Below, one piece after another: positions 49,303 through 59,013 of a DNA stretch of 64,000 nt. This DNA is from a bacterium (lineage in GTDB: Bacteria; Pseudomonadota; Gammaproteobacteria; Pseudomonadales; Moraxellaceae): the NCBI GenBank assembly GCA_029945725.1, contig JAQSDB010000003.1:499842-563841 (forward strand), read 5' to 3'. Position numbers and translations under genes: made by a program. Every line of letters begins with the position of its first letter. Positions within the stretch are counted from its first letter, which is position 1. Under the pieces are notes generated by a model. The model searched no databases and had not been told where the DNA came from. It saw only the letters and a list, made by a program, of their open reading frames with translations.

Positions 49303-50691
49303 TTATTCCAGAGCTTCAAAATCCACTTTCTCGCGCACCGCACAGTCTGGACAGGCCCATGTATCGGGAATGGCCGACCACAGGGTGCCGGCAGGAAACC
49401 CTTCATGGGGCGAGCCGGATTTTTCATCGTAGATGTAGCCACAGTCGCTGCAGCGGTAGCGGGAGGCGGCACGCGCATGGGGCTGCGCACGGTGCGCCTG
49501 CTTCTGCTGCGGCTTTCCTGCGCTGGCAATGGCCTCGCGCCGGGCCTCTTCTTTCAGCAGGCGCGCGCGCTTTGACGGCAAAATATTGGCGAGGCTGAGG
49601 TCGCCCTTGTAATGTGCGGCCACCAGCGGATCCATCTGGCGAAACCAGAGCCAGGGGATGTAGGCCGGGATCAGCATCGAGGCATAGCCGGAGGGCAGTT
49701 GCGGGCTGTCATCGAAATGACGCAGGGCCTGAAAACTGCGTGTCGGATGCGCGTGATGATCGGAGTGGCGTTGCAGCTGATAGAGCACCAGATTGGTGAC
49801 AATATGGTTGCTGTTCCAGGAGTGCTCGGGTGAGCAGCGCACAAAGCGGCCGTCGGGGCCTTTCTGGCGCAAGAGGCCGTAATGCTCGATGTAGTTGATC
49901 ACTTCCAGCAGCGAGGCGCCGTAAAAGGCCTGCAGCAGCAGGAAAGGCAATACCGCCCAGCCCAGCCAGAGCACCAGGCCACCAAAGAGCAGGACGGTCA
50001 GGCTCCATGCCTGGAAGTTGTCGTTGTCCAGGCTCCATACGGACTTGCCCTGGCGCGCCAGGCGTTCGGCCTCGATTTTCCAGGCAGAGATCAGGCTGCC
50101 AATCATGGTGCGAGGCAAAAAGGCCCAGAAAGTCTCGCCCATTTTTGAGCTGGCCGGGTCATCCGGTGTCGCCACGTTCTTGTGATGCCCGCGCACATGC
50201 TCGGTATAGAAGTGTCCGTAGGCGACGGGTGCCAGTGTCAGCTTGGCCATCCATCGACCGAGGGCATCACGCTTGTGGCTGAGCTCGTGGCCGGTGTTGA
50301 TCGCCAGGCCGTTGATGGTGCCGACACTGAAGATCAGCCCGATCAGTTCCCACGTTGCCAGGCCACCATTCACGGCCATCCATGCGCCCCAGATCGTGGT
50401 GATGAACTGTGAGGGCGTATAGGCATAGACAATAAAGCGGTAGTACTTGTCATTTTCCAGCTGGTCGATGGCGGTCTCGGGGGGATTGCTGCGGTCAGTC
50501 CCGACGACGCGGTCGAGCAGCGGGATAACCATGTACACCAGAATGGGGCCACCCCAGGCCCAGATGCCCCACCCCGTCAGACTGAGCATGGCGAGAATGA
50601 ACACTCCCAGCAGGGGGATGGCAGGGCTGAGCAGCCAGAGAAAACGCTTGGGGTCTGTCCAGGGCGTAGCAGCCATTGTCGTCGTATTCAT
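49303..50691 (-). CDS. alkB: Alkane 1-monooxygenase AlkB fused to rubredoxin
   Basis: 462 residues from ATG 50691 with AGGAG. Six-helix membrane di-iron hydroxylase with the His boxes HELSH (135-139), HVRGHH (165-170), NYIEHYG (His270) and the HSDHHAHPTRSFQALR motif (309-324). After a charged Ala/Arg/Gln linker (about 375-410) comes a complete rubredoxin with C414-x2-C417 and C447-x2-C450. It oxidises the terminal methyl of n-alkanes; the fused rubredoxin would deliver electrons directly, leaving only a rubredoxin reductase, not in the window, to be supplied. Divergent from an AraC-type regulator. Confidence 0.96.
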   Translation of the reverse strand: MNTTTMAATPWTDPKRFLWLLSPAIPLLGVFILAMLSLTGWGIWAWGGPILVYMVIPLLDRVVGTDRSNPPETAIDQLENDKYYRFIVYAYTPSQFITTIWGAWMAVNGGLATWELIGLIFSVGTINGLAINTGHELSHKRDALGRWMAKLTLAPVAYGHFYTEHVRGHHKNVATPDDPASSKMGETFWAFLPRTMIGSLISAWKIEAERLARQGKSVWSLDNDNFQAWSLTVLLFGGLVLWLGWAVLPFLLLQAFYGASLLEVINYIEHYGLLRQKGPDGRFVRCSPEHSWNSNHIVTNLVLYQLQRHSDHHAHPTRSFQALRHFDDSPQLPSGYASMLIPAYIPWLWFRQMDPLVAAHYKGDLSLANILPSKRARLLKEEARREAIASAGKPQQKQAHRAQPHARAASRYRCSDCGYIYDEKSGSPHEGFPAGTLWSAIPDTWACPDCAVREKVDFEALE

Positions 50692-50771
50692 GAGAGGCTC
50701 CTGTGTGCTGCGGTGGGCCGCAGTCTGTGACCTTATCATTGGCTAATGGCACAATAGTCGACATAATCAGA

Positions 50772-50789
50772 ACGCCGGCAAACCGGCGT
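50772..50789. promoter_or_regulatory. Inverted repeat between alkB and araC-type gene
   Basis: ACGCCGG-CAAA-CCGGCGT in the 129-bp divergent spacer. It is a candidate operator or hairpin in the regulator's leader. No T run follows, so a terminator is unlikely. Confidence 0.45.
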
Positions 50790-50820
50790 CAAACACCGAA
50801 AACCCCTAGCGAGTCGCCAG

Positions 50821-51738
50821 ATGGATACCTTAAGCCAGCTATTGGATGACATACACCTCTCGGGCGGCGAGTTTCGCTATGTACAGGCGGCAGCCCCCTG
50901 GGGCTTTGATTTCCGGGCAGAAGGTCTGGCCAGCTTTCACCTGATACTGGGCGGCAGTGCCGTGTTGTATCAGGCGGGTGAAGAGCCGCTGCGCCTGGAA
51001 GCGGGCGATATGGCCATTGTGACCAGTGGCCGCGATCATCGCATGCTGGATGAGCCGCGTCCCGTTACCGGCGAGCTGCCCAATCTGGCCGATATCATTC
51101 GTGGCCATGATCACGATCCCCTGATGCTGGGTGGTGAGGGAGTGCTTACCTCCATGCTGTCTGCCCGTTTCCGGTTTGATGCTGATCTGGCCAAACCGCT
51201 GCTGGCGGCATTGCCGCCGCTGATGCTGATTCAGGGGGTCAGTGACGAACCGCCGGAATGGTTGCGTATCGGCCTGGAGTTTCTCGCCAATGAAGGGCTG
51301 GGGCGTCCGGGCCGGCAGGCCATCGTGAACCGGCTCGCCGGCATTCTTTTTATTGAATGTGTACGCGATCACCTGGAGGCGTTGCCCGTGGGGGCCAGTA
51401 CCTGGCTGCGCGCCTTGCGCGATCCGGCCCTCTCCCCTGTCCTCTCGGTTCTGCATCAACGCCCCGAATATCCCTGGACCGTACCGGAGTTGGCTGGCGT
51501 GGCCTGCCTGTCCCGTTCTGCCTTTGCCGAGCGCTTTACGGCCGTCATGGGGCAGCCGCCGCTCAGTTATCTTGCAGAGCATCGCATGCGCCTAGCCGTG
51601 TGGCAGTTGCAGCACACGAGCCAGCCGATCTGCCGCATTGCCGAGATGGTGGGCTACGCCTCGGAGACTGCCTTCAGCCAGGCCTTCAAACGCATTTATG
51701 GCAGCTCTCCCTCGCGCTTCCGTCAGCAGAAGGATTGA
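50821..51738 (+). CDS. AraC-family regulator with cupin_6 sensor domain
   Basis: 305 residues. The N-terminal AraC-type cupin (LEAGDMAIVTSGRDHRM) is of the Cupin_6 kind. The C-terminal double helix-turn-helix spans about 205-300 (ACLSRSAFAERFTAVMGQPP and AEMVGYASETAFSQAFKRIYG). Divergently paired with alkB, so it is a likely alkane-responsive activator comparable to AlkR of Acinetobacter. This is inference from position and family. Confidence 0.88.
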   Translation: MDTLSQLLDDIHLSGGEFRYVQAAAPWGFDFRAEGLASFHLILGGSAVLYQAGEEPLRLEAGDMAIVTSGRDHRMLDEPRPVTGELPNLADIIRGHDHDPLMLGGEGVLTSMLSARFRFDADLAKPLLAALPPLMLIQGVSDEPPEWLRIGLEFLANEGLGRPGRQAIVNRLAGILFIECVRDHLEALPVGASTWLRALRDPALSPVLSVLHQRPEYPWTVPELAGVACLSRSAFAERFTAVMGQPPLSYLAEHRMRLAVWQLQHTSQPICRIAEMVGYASETAFSQAFKRIYGSSPSRFRQQKD

Positions 51739-51832
51739 CCGGAACTACCGCGCTTGTGTTTGCCTCGGGTCATTTCACCGCCATCCGGCCTGCGCTAGAG
51801 TCGGCTCAAGACCTCGCGCAGAGATAAAAAAA

Positions 51833-53152
51833 ATGACACCGCGCTTTTCGTTTTCCGTTACTGATGAACTTTTCCTCCATCTTGAAAGTGCCGAAGAGCC
51901 TTTTGGTTTGCAGCTGGACCTGCGTTTCAGCGGGCATCTGGATGAGCAAAAGCTGGAGGCAGCCGCTTATGCCGCCATGCAAGTCCATGCGCTGGCATCG
52001 GTGCGCATGCGCCCCGCACCGTCCGGTGACGGGCATTATGAGTGGGAGCAGGTAGAGCGCCCGGATGAAGATCCGGTATTGGCGCTTGATTGTGCCGATG
52101 ATGCCGCCATAGAGGCGGCTCGTGATTCCTTTTATTCGCGTCGTTTGATGCTTGAGAACGCCCCGCCGTTTCGTTTGTTGATCGCGCGTCACGCCGCCGG
52201 CGACTGGCTGTTCCTGAAGATGAGCCATACGGCTACCGATGCCGCTGGTGCTTACCGCTTCTTGCAGTCCGTCATGCGTCAGTATGCCGGGCTAAGCGAT
52301 GTGGATCCGGTTGGCATGGACGTCATCAGGGCGCGCAATCTGGGCCATGAATTTGGCGCCAAAAGCCTTGCCGAACGCATCAAGCGCGGTACCGGGCTGC
52401 TGGCGTATCTGGTCGACTCCGTGCAACTGCCCACACGCATTACGCCGCATTTTGGCGAAAACAGTGCCGGTGTTGCTTTTGTGTCGCACACTTTTACGGC
52501 GCCGGAGACCGAGGCGCTGGGGCAGTTGCGGCAAGGGCGCGGCACCATCAACGATGTGCTGATTGCCTTGCTGCACCTGGCGGTGGAGCGCTGGAACCTC
52601 AGCCGTAATGACAAGGCCGGCCGGATCACGCTGATGAATGCCCTGAATTTTCGTCCCATCACCTGGCGTCAGGAAGGCGTGGGGAACTTTTCGCTGTGGG
52701 TGAACGTGGCGACGCGCGAGCATGAGCGCCGCAGTTTTGAAGATGCCCTGGAAACGGTTGCGGAGCAGACACGCAAGTTCAAGAGCGATGAGTCAGCCGG
52801 CCTGCTGGTGGACTTGCTGGAGATGGTGCAGCTCCTTCCCGGAACCCTGCGTAAAAGCCTGACAAAACTGATGCCACTGACCGGAAATTTTGTGGTGGAT
52901 ACTGCCGTGCTGAATAATCTCGGTCGCGTTCCCGATTTGCCGGATCCTGCCGGGAAAGCCGGGCGCATTACGGCCATCCGCTTCTCTCCTCCCACGCACA
53001 TGCCCATGGGCGTGGCAGTGGGGGCCGTGACCCTGCGCGGTGAGCTGACCGTCACATTCCGTTATCGCCGCGCGCAGTTCGACAAACATGCGGCAGAAGC
53101 TTTCCGGGACACCTTCCTGTCGCTGCGGAAAGAGTTGCTGGACAAGCGGTGA
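51833..53152 (+). CDS. Condensation/WS-DGAT superfamily acyltransferase-like protein
   Basis: 439 residues from ATG 51833; the longer frame (51638) overlaps the regulator's end and is rejected. Two-lobe CoA-dependent acyltransferase fold. The active-site region reads MSHTATDAAGAYRF, an HxxxD site in which the first His of HHxxxDG is Ser and the Gly is Ala. A later NALNFRP segment and GNFSLWVN fit the superfamily. Possible roles are wax ester or glycolipid acylation; without the canonical motif I cannot assign a substrate. It follows the alkB regulator by 94 nt. Confidence 0.72.
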   Translation: MTPRFSFSVTDELFLHLESAEEPFGLQLDLRFSGHLDEQKLEAAAYAAMQVHALASVRMRPAPSGDGHYEWEQVERPDEDPVLALDCADDAAIEAARDSFYSRRLMLENAPPFRLLIARHAAGDWLFLKMSHTATDAAGAYRFLQSVMRQYAGLSDVDPVGMDVIRARNLGHEFGAKSLAERIKRGTGLLAYLVDSVQLPTRITPHFGENSAGVAFVSHTFTAPETEALGQLRQGRGTINDVLIALLHLAVERWNLSRNDKAGRITLMNALNFRPITWRQEGVGNFSLWVNVATREHERRSFEDALETVAEQTRKFKSDESAGLLVDLLEMVQLLPGTLRKSLTKLMPLTGNFVVDTAVLNNLGRVPDLPDPAGKAGRITAIRFSPPTHMPMGVAVGAVTLRGELTVTFRYRRAQFDKHAAEAFRDTFLSLRKELLDKR

Positions 53153-53180
53153 TAAACATTCCGCTGCAACGGGAGGGCGT

Positions 53181-53714
53181 TCATGCATGCCCTTGCAGGA
53201 ATTTCTGGCGGAATTTGGCCAGCTTCGGCGCGATCACGATCTGGCAGTAGCCCTGTCCGGAATGTTGCGCGAAATAATTTTGGTGATAGGCCTCGGCTGC
53301 ATAGAACGGCACCGGGCCGGAAATTTCCGTCACGATCGGCGCCGAAAAGACGCGCGCTGCATGGAGGGCGCTGATGGTTTCCCGCACGATATTTTCCTGT
53401 CCGTCGTTCTGGCAGAAAATTACCGAGCGGTACTGGGTGCCCACATCATTGCCCTGGCGATTGAGCGTAGTCGGGTCGTGAAGGGCGAAAAACACCGAGA
53501 GCAGGTCACGAAAGGAAATCACGGCGGGGTCAAAAGTCAGCTCGACGACTTCGGCATGGCCTGTCGTGCCGCTGCAAATCTGCTCGTAACCGGGGTTCGG
53601 GCGCGCCCCTCCCGCGTAACCGGACACGACAGCGCTGACGCCCCTGACTTCACGGTAGGCGGCATCCAGGCACCAGAAACAACCGCCACCCAGTAATGCC
53701 TTTTCTACTGCCAT
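53181..53714 (-). CDS. msrA: Peptide methionine sulfoxide reductase MsrA
   Basis: 177 residues. The catalytic Cys12 is in GGGCFWC near the N terminus; also SGYAGG, GHAEVVELTFDP and AEAYHQNYF, all diagnostic. Reduces Met-S-sulfoxide, recycled by thioredoxin. Convergent with the acyltransferase gene; only 28 nt separate the stops and no terminator is evident. Confidence 0.97.
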   Translation of the reverse strand: MAVEKALLGGGCFWCLDAAYREVRGVSAVVSGYAGGARPNPGYEQICSGTTGHAEVVELTFDPAVISFRDLLSVFFALHDPTTLNRQGNDVGTQYRSVIFCQNDGQENIVRETISALHAARVFSAPIVTEISGPVPFYAAEAYHQNYFAQHSGQGYCQIVIAPKLAKFRQKFLQGHA

Positions 53715-53786
53715 GATGATCTTCCCCTGTGTTCAGCGGCCAGCCTGCCGATTTTTCACCATGCCGGCCACTGTGCAGCGGCAGGT

Positions 53787-54683
53787 CTAGCGCCGCGAGT
53801 ATCGCCAGCACCAGCTGCAGGCAAAGAGAGTAGCAGCGGCGATCCATCCGCCGATGCGCATGAACAGGCTTATTTCAACGCCTGCAGCAAAGCTCAGTTG
53901 TGAATAGTGCGTGGTAAAACCGGTAATGACTTCCTGCACGCCGCCGATGACGCTGGACATGCTGGCAAATCCAAGCAGGAGGCTTGTGCCGGAGATAAAG
54001 ATGCCATCGGCAATGTCCAGAGCCGGCAGATAACGATGAATGATGATGCCGTAGGCCAGCATCATGGTTAGCGTGGTGAAGGCGGCAAGCATCAGCCCCT
54101 CCATCAGTACGGGGGGGTGGCACAGGCGCAACAGCAAGTCCCTTCCGGGCAGCCGTTGCGGCATGCGCTGCGGCAGCAGGAACAGGCTGGCCATGCCGGC
54201 AGCAGTAATCAGCAGGCAGATCAGCCGCCATGGCGCGGGCGAGTGATAGGCCAGCAGTGAGGTCAGCAGCGCTGCCGTGATGACGGCGAGCGCCGTTGCC
54301 AGTAATTTGCCGGCGATAATGTCGCGGACAGCAATGCCGTGGTCGCGCATCAGAATGGCGACAACGGCGGCGGTGCCTATCGGCAGTCCGCCGAGGGCAT
54401 TGCCCAGGGAGCCGAGTGCCGACAGCAGTGTCGCTTCGGATAATGCCAGCGGCTTTGTGGTGACTGATGTGATCCAGCGCAGCAGCAGGGAGTTTCCGAT
54501 AACGGTCAGCATGCTGGCGGATGCATTGGCCAGCAACACCGGAATCTCGATGTGGCGGAGGATGGCGCCGTTGCGCCAGGCCATGATGCCGAGGCTGCCC
54601 AGAAACAGAATTCCTGTGGCTGCCCTTAGCCAGCGCCAGATCGAGGGTTTTGCAGCGGCTTCAAGACTTGGCGCATCGCTCAT
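53787..54683 (-). CDS. LPG-synthase-TM/UPF0104-like membrane protein
   Basis: 298 residues with about eight hydrophobic segments. The repeating [19 protein letters not shown] and a late [12 protein letters not shown] region resemble the flippase-like transmembrane half of the MprF/UPF0104 family. It lacks the cytoplasmic transferase domain. Start overlaps the preceding radical SAM gene stop by 4 nt (ATGA). Function not assignable with confidence. Confidence 0.65.
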   Translation of the reverse strand: MSDAPSLEAAAKPSIWRWLRAATGILFLGSLGIMAWRNGAILRHIEIPVLLANASASMLTVIGNSLLLRWITSVTTKPLALSEATLLSALGSLGNALGGLPIGTAAVVAILMRDHGIAVRDIIAGKLLATALAVITAALLTSLLAYHSPAPWRLICLLITAAGMASLFLLPQRMPQRLPGRDLLLRLCHPPVLMEGLMLAAFTTLTMMLAYGIIIHRYLPALDIADGIFISGTSLLLGFASMSSVIGGVQEVITGFTTHYSQLSFAAGVEISLFMRIGGWIAAATLFACSWCWRYSRR

Positions 54684-56914
54684 TTCGGCTTGTTGCCTGC
54701 GCGTGGCGGCAAACCGGTGTGCTGCGTCAGCAGCCGGCCTTTTTGCGGTTTCACTTTCAGGGAAACGCCTTCGCCGGCGCTGGAGTTCTTTTTGCGCGGG
54801 CTGCTGTACCGGCCACCAGTGCCTTCCGGCTGGTTGCGCGGAATCAGCTGGTGCTTGCCGTTGCCAATGAGGTCCGCGCGACCCATTGCCTGAAGTGCTT
54901 CGCGCAGCAGCGGCCAGTTATTGGGGTCGTGATAACGCAGGAAAGCCTTGTGCAGGCGCCGGCGTTTGTCGCCCTTGACGATGTCGACTTTTTCACCGTT
55001 GATGCGGGAAATCTTTTTCAGCGGATTCATGCCGCTGTGATACATGGCGGTGGCGGTTGCCATGGGCGATGGGTAAAAAGTCTGTACCTGGTCGGCCCGG
55101 AAGCCGTTGGCTTTCAGCCACAGCGCCAGATTCATCATGTCCTTGTCGGAGGTGCCGGGATGCGCCGCGATGAAATAGGGAATCAGGTACTGTTCCTTGC
55201 CGGCTTCCTTCGAGAAGCGGTCAAAAAGCTGCTTGAATTCGTTGTAGGCACCGATGCCGGGTTTCATCATTTTTGAGAGCACGCTGCTCTCGGTGTGTTC
55301 GGGTGCGATCTTCAGATAGCCGCCGACATGATGCGTTACCAGCTCCTTCACATACTCCGGGGAGCGTACGGCGAGGTCGTAGCGCAGGCCTGAACTGATC
55401 AGGATTTTCTTGATGCCGGGAAGCTTGCGCGCCTTGCGGTAGAGATCAATCAGCGAGGAGTGGTCGGTATTGAGGTTGTCGCAAATGCCGGGGTAAACGC
55501 AGGAAGGCTTGCGGCAGGCCGCTTCGATTTCCGGTGATTTGCAGGCAAGGCGGTACATATTGGCAGTAGGGCCGCCCATGTCGGAAATGATGCCGGTAAA
55601 GCCCGGGGTTTCATCCCGGATTTTTTCCACTTCACGCAAAATGGAATCGTGCGAGCGATTCTGGATGATGCGGCCTTCGTGCTCGGTGATGGAGCAGAAG
55701 GTACAGCCACCAAAGCAGCCGCGCATGATGTTCACCGAGAAGCGGATCATGTCATAGGCGGGAATGCGGGCATTGCCATAGGCCGGGTGTGCCACGCGTG
55801 CATAGGGCAGGTCGAAGACAAAATCCATTTCTTCGGTGGTGAGCGGAATCGGCGGTGGATTCAGCCAGACATCGCGATGACCGTGACGCTGCACCAGCGC
55901 TCGCGCATTGCCGGGATTGGTTTCCAGATGCAGAACGCGATTGGCATGGGCATAGCGCACGGGATCTTCCAGCACGCGCTCGAATGACGGCAGGCGAATC
56001 ACCGTGAGCTCGCGCGGCGGCAGGCGGTTTTTCATCGCCGAACTCATGCGCAGCGTGACAACCTGGGCGCCGCCTTCCGGCAGTGCACTTTCTTCGGCGG
56101 CTTCGGTTCTCTGTTTTTCAACTTCGCAGGAAGCAGGGTCGGCGGTGTTGATATAGGGATTGATCATCTTGTCGATGCGGCCGGGGGCATCAACCTGGGT
56201 GGAATCAATTTCAAAGAAGCCGGCCGGCGTGTCGCGGCGCACAAAGGCGGTGCCGCGCAAATCGGTAATGTCGGCAATCGCTTCACCGCGGTTGAGGCGG
56301 TGTGCGAGCTCGACGATGGCGCGCTCCGCATTGCCGTAGAGCAGCAGATCGGCTTTGGCATCAAGCAGGATCGAACGGCGTACCTTGTCCTGCCAGTAAT
56401 CGTAATGCGCGATGCGGCGCAGCGAGCCTTCAATGCCGCCCAGTACGATGGGTACATCAGGAAAGGCTTCGCGGGCGCGCTGGGCATACACCACGCTGGC
56501 GCGATCCGGGCGTTTGCCGCCTTCATCATTCGGGGAGTAGGCATCGTCGGAGCGGATTTTCCGGTCCGCCGTATAACGATTGATCATCGAGTCCATGTTG
56601 CCGGCGGTAATGCCCCAGAACAGGCGCGGCTTTCCCAGTGCCCGGAAGGGCTCGGCTGACTGCCAGTCGGGCTGGGCAATGATGCCGACGCGATAGCCCT
56701 GGGCTTCCAGCAGGCGACCAATAATCGCCATGCCGAAACTGGGGTGATCGACATAGGCATCGCCCGTGACCACGATGACATCACAGACATCCCAGCCGAG
56801 CTGGTTCATCTCGTCACGTGACATCGGCAGGAAGGGGGCCGGGCCCAGGCACTCTGCCCAGAACTTCTCGTGGCTGAACAGTGCTGGGGCGGCGGGCAGG
56901 AGCTTGGCGGACAT
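54680..56914 (-). CDS. YgiQ-family radical SAM protein
   Basis: 744 residues from ATG 56914 with GAGG 7 nt upstream; eight extra upstream residues are unlikely. An N-terminal B12-binding-like/UPF0313 domain precedes a radical SAM core with the [4Fe-4S] motif C-x3-C-x2-C in [10 protein letters not shown] (about residue 405). A basic C-terminal extension follows. The reaction of YgiQ proteins is not known to me. Co-transcribed with the membrane protein through an ATGA overlap. Confidence 0.9.
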   Translation of the reverse strand: MSAKLLPAAPALFSHEKFWAECLGPAPFLPMSRDEMNQLGWDVCDVIVVTGDAYVDHPSFGMAIIGRLLEAQGYRVGIIAQPDWQSAEPFRALGKPRLFWGITAGNMDSMINRYTADRKIRSDDAYSPNDEGGKRPDRASVVYAQRAREAFPDVPIVLGGIEGSLRRIAHYDYWQDKVRRSILLDAKADLLLYGNAERAIVELAHRLNRGEAIADITDLRGTAFVRRDTPAGFFEIDSTQVDAPGRIDKMINPYINTADPASCEVEKQRTEAAEESALPEGGAQVVTLRMSSAMKNRLPPRELTVIRLPSFERVLEDPVRYAHANRVLHLETNPGNARALVQRHGHRDVWLNPPPIPLTTEEMDFVFDLPYARVAHPAYGNARIPAYDMIRFSVNIMRGCFGGCTFCSITEHEGRIIQNRSHDSILREVEKIRDETPGFTGIISDMGGPTANMYRLACKSPEIEAACRKPSCVYPGICDNLNTDHSSLIDLYRKARKLPGIKKILISSGLRYDLAVRSPEYVKELVTHHVGGYLKIAPEHTESSVLSKMMKPGIGAYNEFKQLFDRFSKEAGKEQYLIPYFIAAHPGTSDKDMMNLALWLKANGFRADQVQTFYPSPMATATAMYHSGMNPLKKISRINGEKVDIVKGDKRRRLHKAFLRYHDPNNWPLLREALQAMGRADLIGNGKHQLIPRNQPEGTGGRYSSPRKKNSSAGEGVSLKVKPQKGRLLTQHTGLPPRAGNKPK

Positions 56915-57053
56915 ACGAACCTCGGTTTGGCCGCGCATTGTACAGCAGGCTGGGGGTCGCGCAGAGGACGGTGTTCGTCGGTCTGTCGTGTATGGCCATG
57001 CGGCTCTGTAGTAAAAAAGTGTCTACCCAGTCACGCAAGAAAAGCCGGTCGCA

Positions 57054-58319
57054 ATGGATTCAGACTCCCCCCTTTTGACCGGCCCTGTCGCCAGGCCCGT
57101 GCTCGACGAGATTCGCTCCATCCTCGGCAGAAGAATCATCTGGTGCCCCCTGCCTGCCGCCGTGCTCAAGCGGTTTGAACGGCGCCGCCAGGCCGAGTTC
57201 GCCATGATTGCCCGCCTCGGCTGGCCCCTGTTGTTGCTGATGGTGGTGCTGGTGGGCGGCATGGGCTGGTGGTTTTTCCGTGCCGAAATACAGGCTGCCG
57301 ATCTGCTGCTCTGGTGGCAGGGCATAGGGCTTGAGCTTCTGGTGCTGGCGGTGGCGATGGCCACGGTGCAGCACCCCAGAGTGCTGCCGCATTATCAGGG
57401 CTGCATTGTCGTGGCGGGTATCCTGAACCTGGGGATTGCCCTGCTCGGCGCCATTATTATCGGGAGCCCGCGGCTGGCCCAGGTCGACAGTTACGTCTGC
57501 ATGCTCATCATCACGATTCAGGTGCTGGCCTTGCGACTGTCGCTATGGGCGTCGGCCCTGTGCGGCCTTGGTGCGCTGGTGTTCTCGGTGGCCGGTGCCG
57601 CCATGGTCTGGGGCAAACAGCCGGACTGGTCGATGCTGTTGTGGTTCAGTGCGGGCAGCTTGCTGGTGACCCTCTTTGTCGGCGCCGTGCTGGAACGCCT
57701 GGAGCGCATCAGTTTCCTGCAGGGACTGCTGCTGGAGCATGAGTCGCAGGAGCGTGAGCGCCTGAATCGGAAGCTGGATCGCATGGCGCATCAGGATGCC
57801 CTGTCCGGTCTGGCCAACCGGCGCCATTTCAATGTGCTGCTGGAGCGGGAATGGGAGCGGTTGCGGCGTGAGGAGCGGCCACTGGCACTGCTTTTTATCG
57901 ATGTTGATTACTTCAAGGCCTACAACGATACCTATGGCCATGCCCTGGGAGATGAATGCCTGATGGCCATCGGGCGGGCACTGGCCAATGCTGTCCGGCG
58001 TCCGGGTGATGTGGCGGCGCGTTATGGCGGGGAGGAGTTTGTGGTGCTGCTGCCGGGCACCGGGCTTGAAGGCGCGCGCGAGGTGGGTGAGCGCATTATC
58101 GGGGAGATTGATGCCTTTGCGATTCCGCATGCCGCATCGCCGGTGTCGGGAATCGTGACGGTCAGTGTCGGCCTGGCCGTGCTGGTGCCGCAGGCAAGTC
58201 TGGCAACGGCAGACTTGCTGGCCCGGGCGGATACGGCGCTCTATGCGGCCAAACGTGCGGGCAGGCACCAACTGGTGGTGTCGGAAGAGACGATTGCCTT
58301 GCAAGCTTCGTGGCCATAA
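57054..58319 (+). CDS. Membrane diguanylate cyclase (GGDEF)
   Basis: 421 residues. Five to six membrane helices (about 55-210), a coiled-coil segment (VLERLERISFLQG...LDRMAHQD) and a GGDEF domain. Active site GGEEF at 325-329; inhibitory I-site RPGD at 316-319, five residues before it, so feedback inhibition by c-di-GMP is expected. Metal-site region DVDYFKAYND. Makes c-di-GMP from GTP; membrane sensor unclassified. Divergent from the radical SAM gene. Confidence 0.95.
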   Translation: MDSDSPLLTGPVARPVLDEIRSILGRRIIWCPLPAAVLKRFERRRQAEFAMIARLGWPLLLLMVVLVGGMGWWFFRAEIQAADLLLWWQGIGLELLVLAVAMATVQHPRVLPHYQGCIVVAGILNLGIALLGAIIIGSPRLAQVDSYVCMLIITIQVLALRLSLWASALCGLGALVFSVAGAAMVWGKQPDWSMLLWFSAGSLLVTLFVGAVLERLERISFLQGLLLEHESQERERLNRKLDRMAHQDALSGLANRRHFNVLLEREWERLRREERPLALLFIDVDYFKAYNDTYGHALGDECLMAIGRALANAVRRPGDVAARYGGEEFVVLLPGTGLEGAREVGERIIGEIDAFAIPHAASPVSGIVTVSVGLAVLVPQASLATADLLARADTALYAAKRAGRHQLVVSEETIALQASWP

Positions 58320-58325
58320 GAAAAA

Positions 58326-58366
58326 GGGACATAAAAAAGCCGGCTAAGCCGGCTTTTTTATGTCCC
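58326..58366. terminator. Bidirectional terminator, 19-bp perfect stem
   Basis: GGGACATAAAAAAGCCGGC / GCCGGCTTTTTTATGTCCC, loop TAA, between two convergent genes. Confidence 0.95.
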
Positions 58367-58375
58367 GCTACGGCC

Positions 58376-58933
58376 TCAGAAGCCCAGCATGGGCAGCAGG
58401 CCGGCAATGGTTGCCGGGTCCATGCCGATCTTTTTGGCAATGCCGTCGCTGAGGGTGGTCTTGAGTCCGTCGAGCGAGTTGTTGCGCAGCGCATTGGCGG
58501 TTTTTACGCCGGCACTTTGCATGAAGCCGAGCTTCTTGCCGAGCTTGCTTTCAATTTTGCTGGTCAGGTCTGGCGTGCTGATGCCTTGTGTGGCACCGGG
58601 AACGATGGCGCCCAGTGTGGTGGCGTCGAGGCCGGTCGCCTTGGAGACGCCGCCCAGAAATTTCGACTGAATGCCGGTGGCAGTCGTGTTGCCCTGGGTA
58701 ACCGCGTCAGTCACAGTGGCTTTTTCGGCAACGGTCAGTGCCTTGCCGCGCAGGGTGTCGATCCTGGTCAGAAAGGCAGGCAGTTGTGCCAGCATGCCGA
58801 TGGCACTGGTGCCGGCCGGCGCTGACGGTGTGGTGGTTTTTGTGGCAGTGGTCGCCGTTGTCTTTGCCGTTGTGCTGGCCGCTTGTGCGCACAGCGGCAG
58901 TGCCAGCGCCAGAATGACAAACATTTTTTTCAT
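58376..58933 (-). CDS. Exported protein of unknown function
   Basis: 185 residues from ATG 58933 with CGGAG upstream; 38 extra residues upstream are not used. A signal peptide (KKMFVILALALPLCAQA) precedes a Thr/Ala-rich low-complexity segment (about 20-42) and then a mostly helical domain with repeated short Gly/Leu turns (GLDATTLGAIVPGATQG, GMDPATIAGLLPMLGF). No catalytic or Cys motif in the mature part. Lies 80 nt downstream of argH on the same strand. I do not recognise the family. Confidence 0.7.
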   Translation of the reverse strand: MKKMFVILALALPLCAQAASTTAKTTATTATKTTTPSAPAGTSAIGMLAQLPAFLTRIDTLRGKALTVAEKATVTDAVTQGNTTATGIQSKFLGGVSKATGLDATTLGAIVPGATQGISTPDLTSKIESKLGKKLGFMQSAGVKTANALRNNSLDGLKTTLSDGIAKKIGMDPATIAGLLPMLGF

Positions 58934-59013
58934 GGTAACGCTCCGGTGTCGTGATCGCTGCAGCGATCTTTTATTCAAGTGCCCGGCATGCGGGCAAAAA
59001 ACAGCGTGAAACC

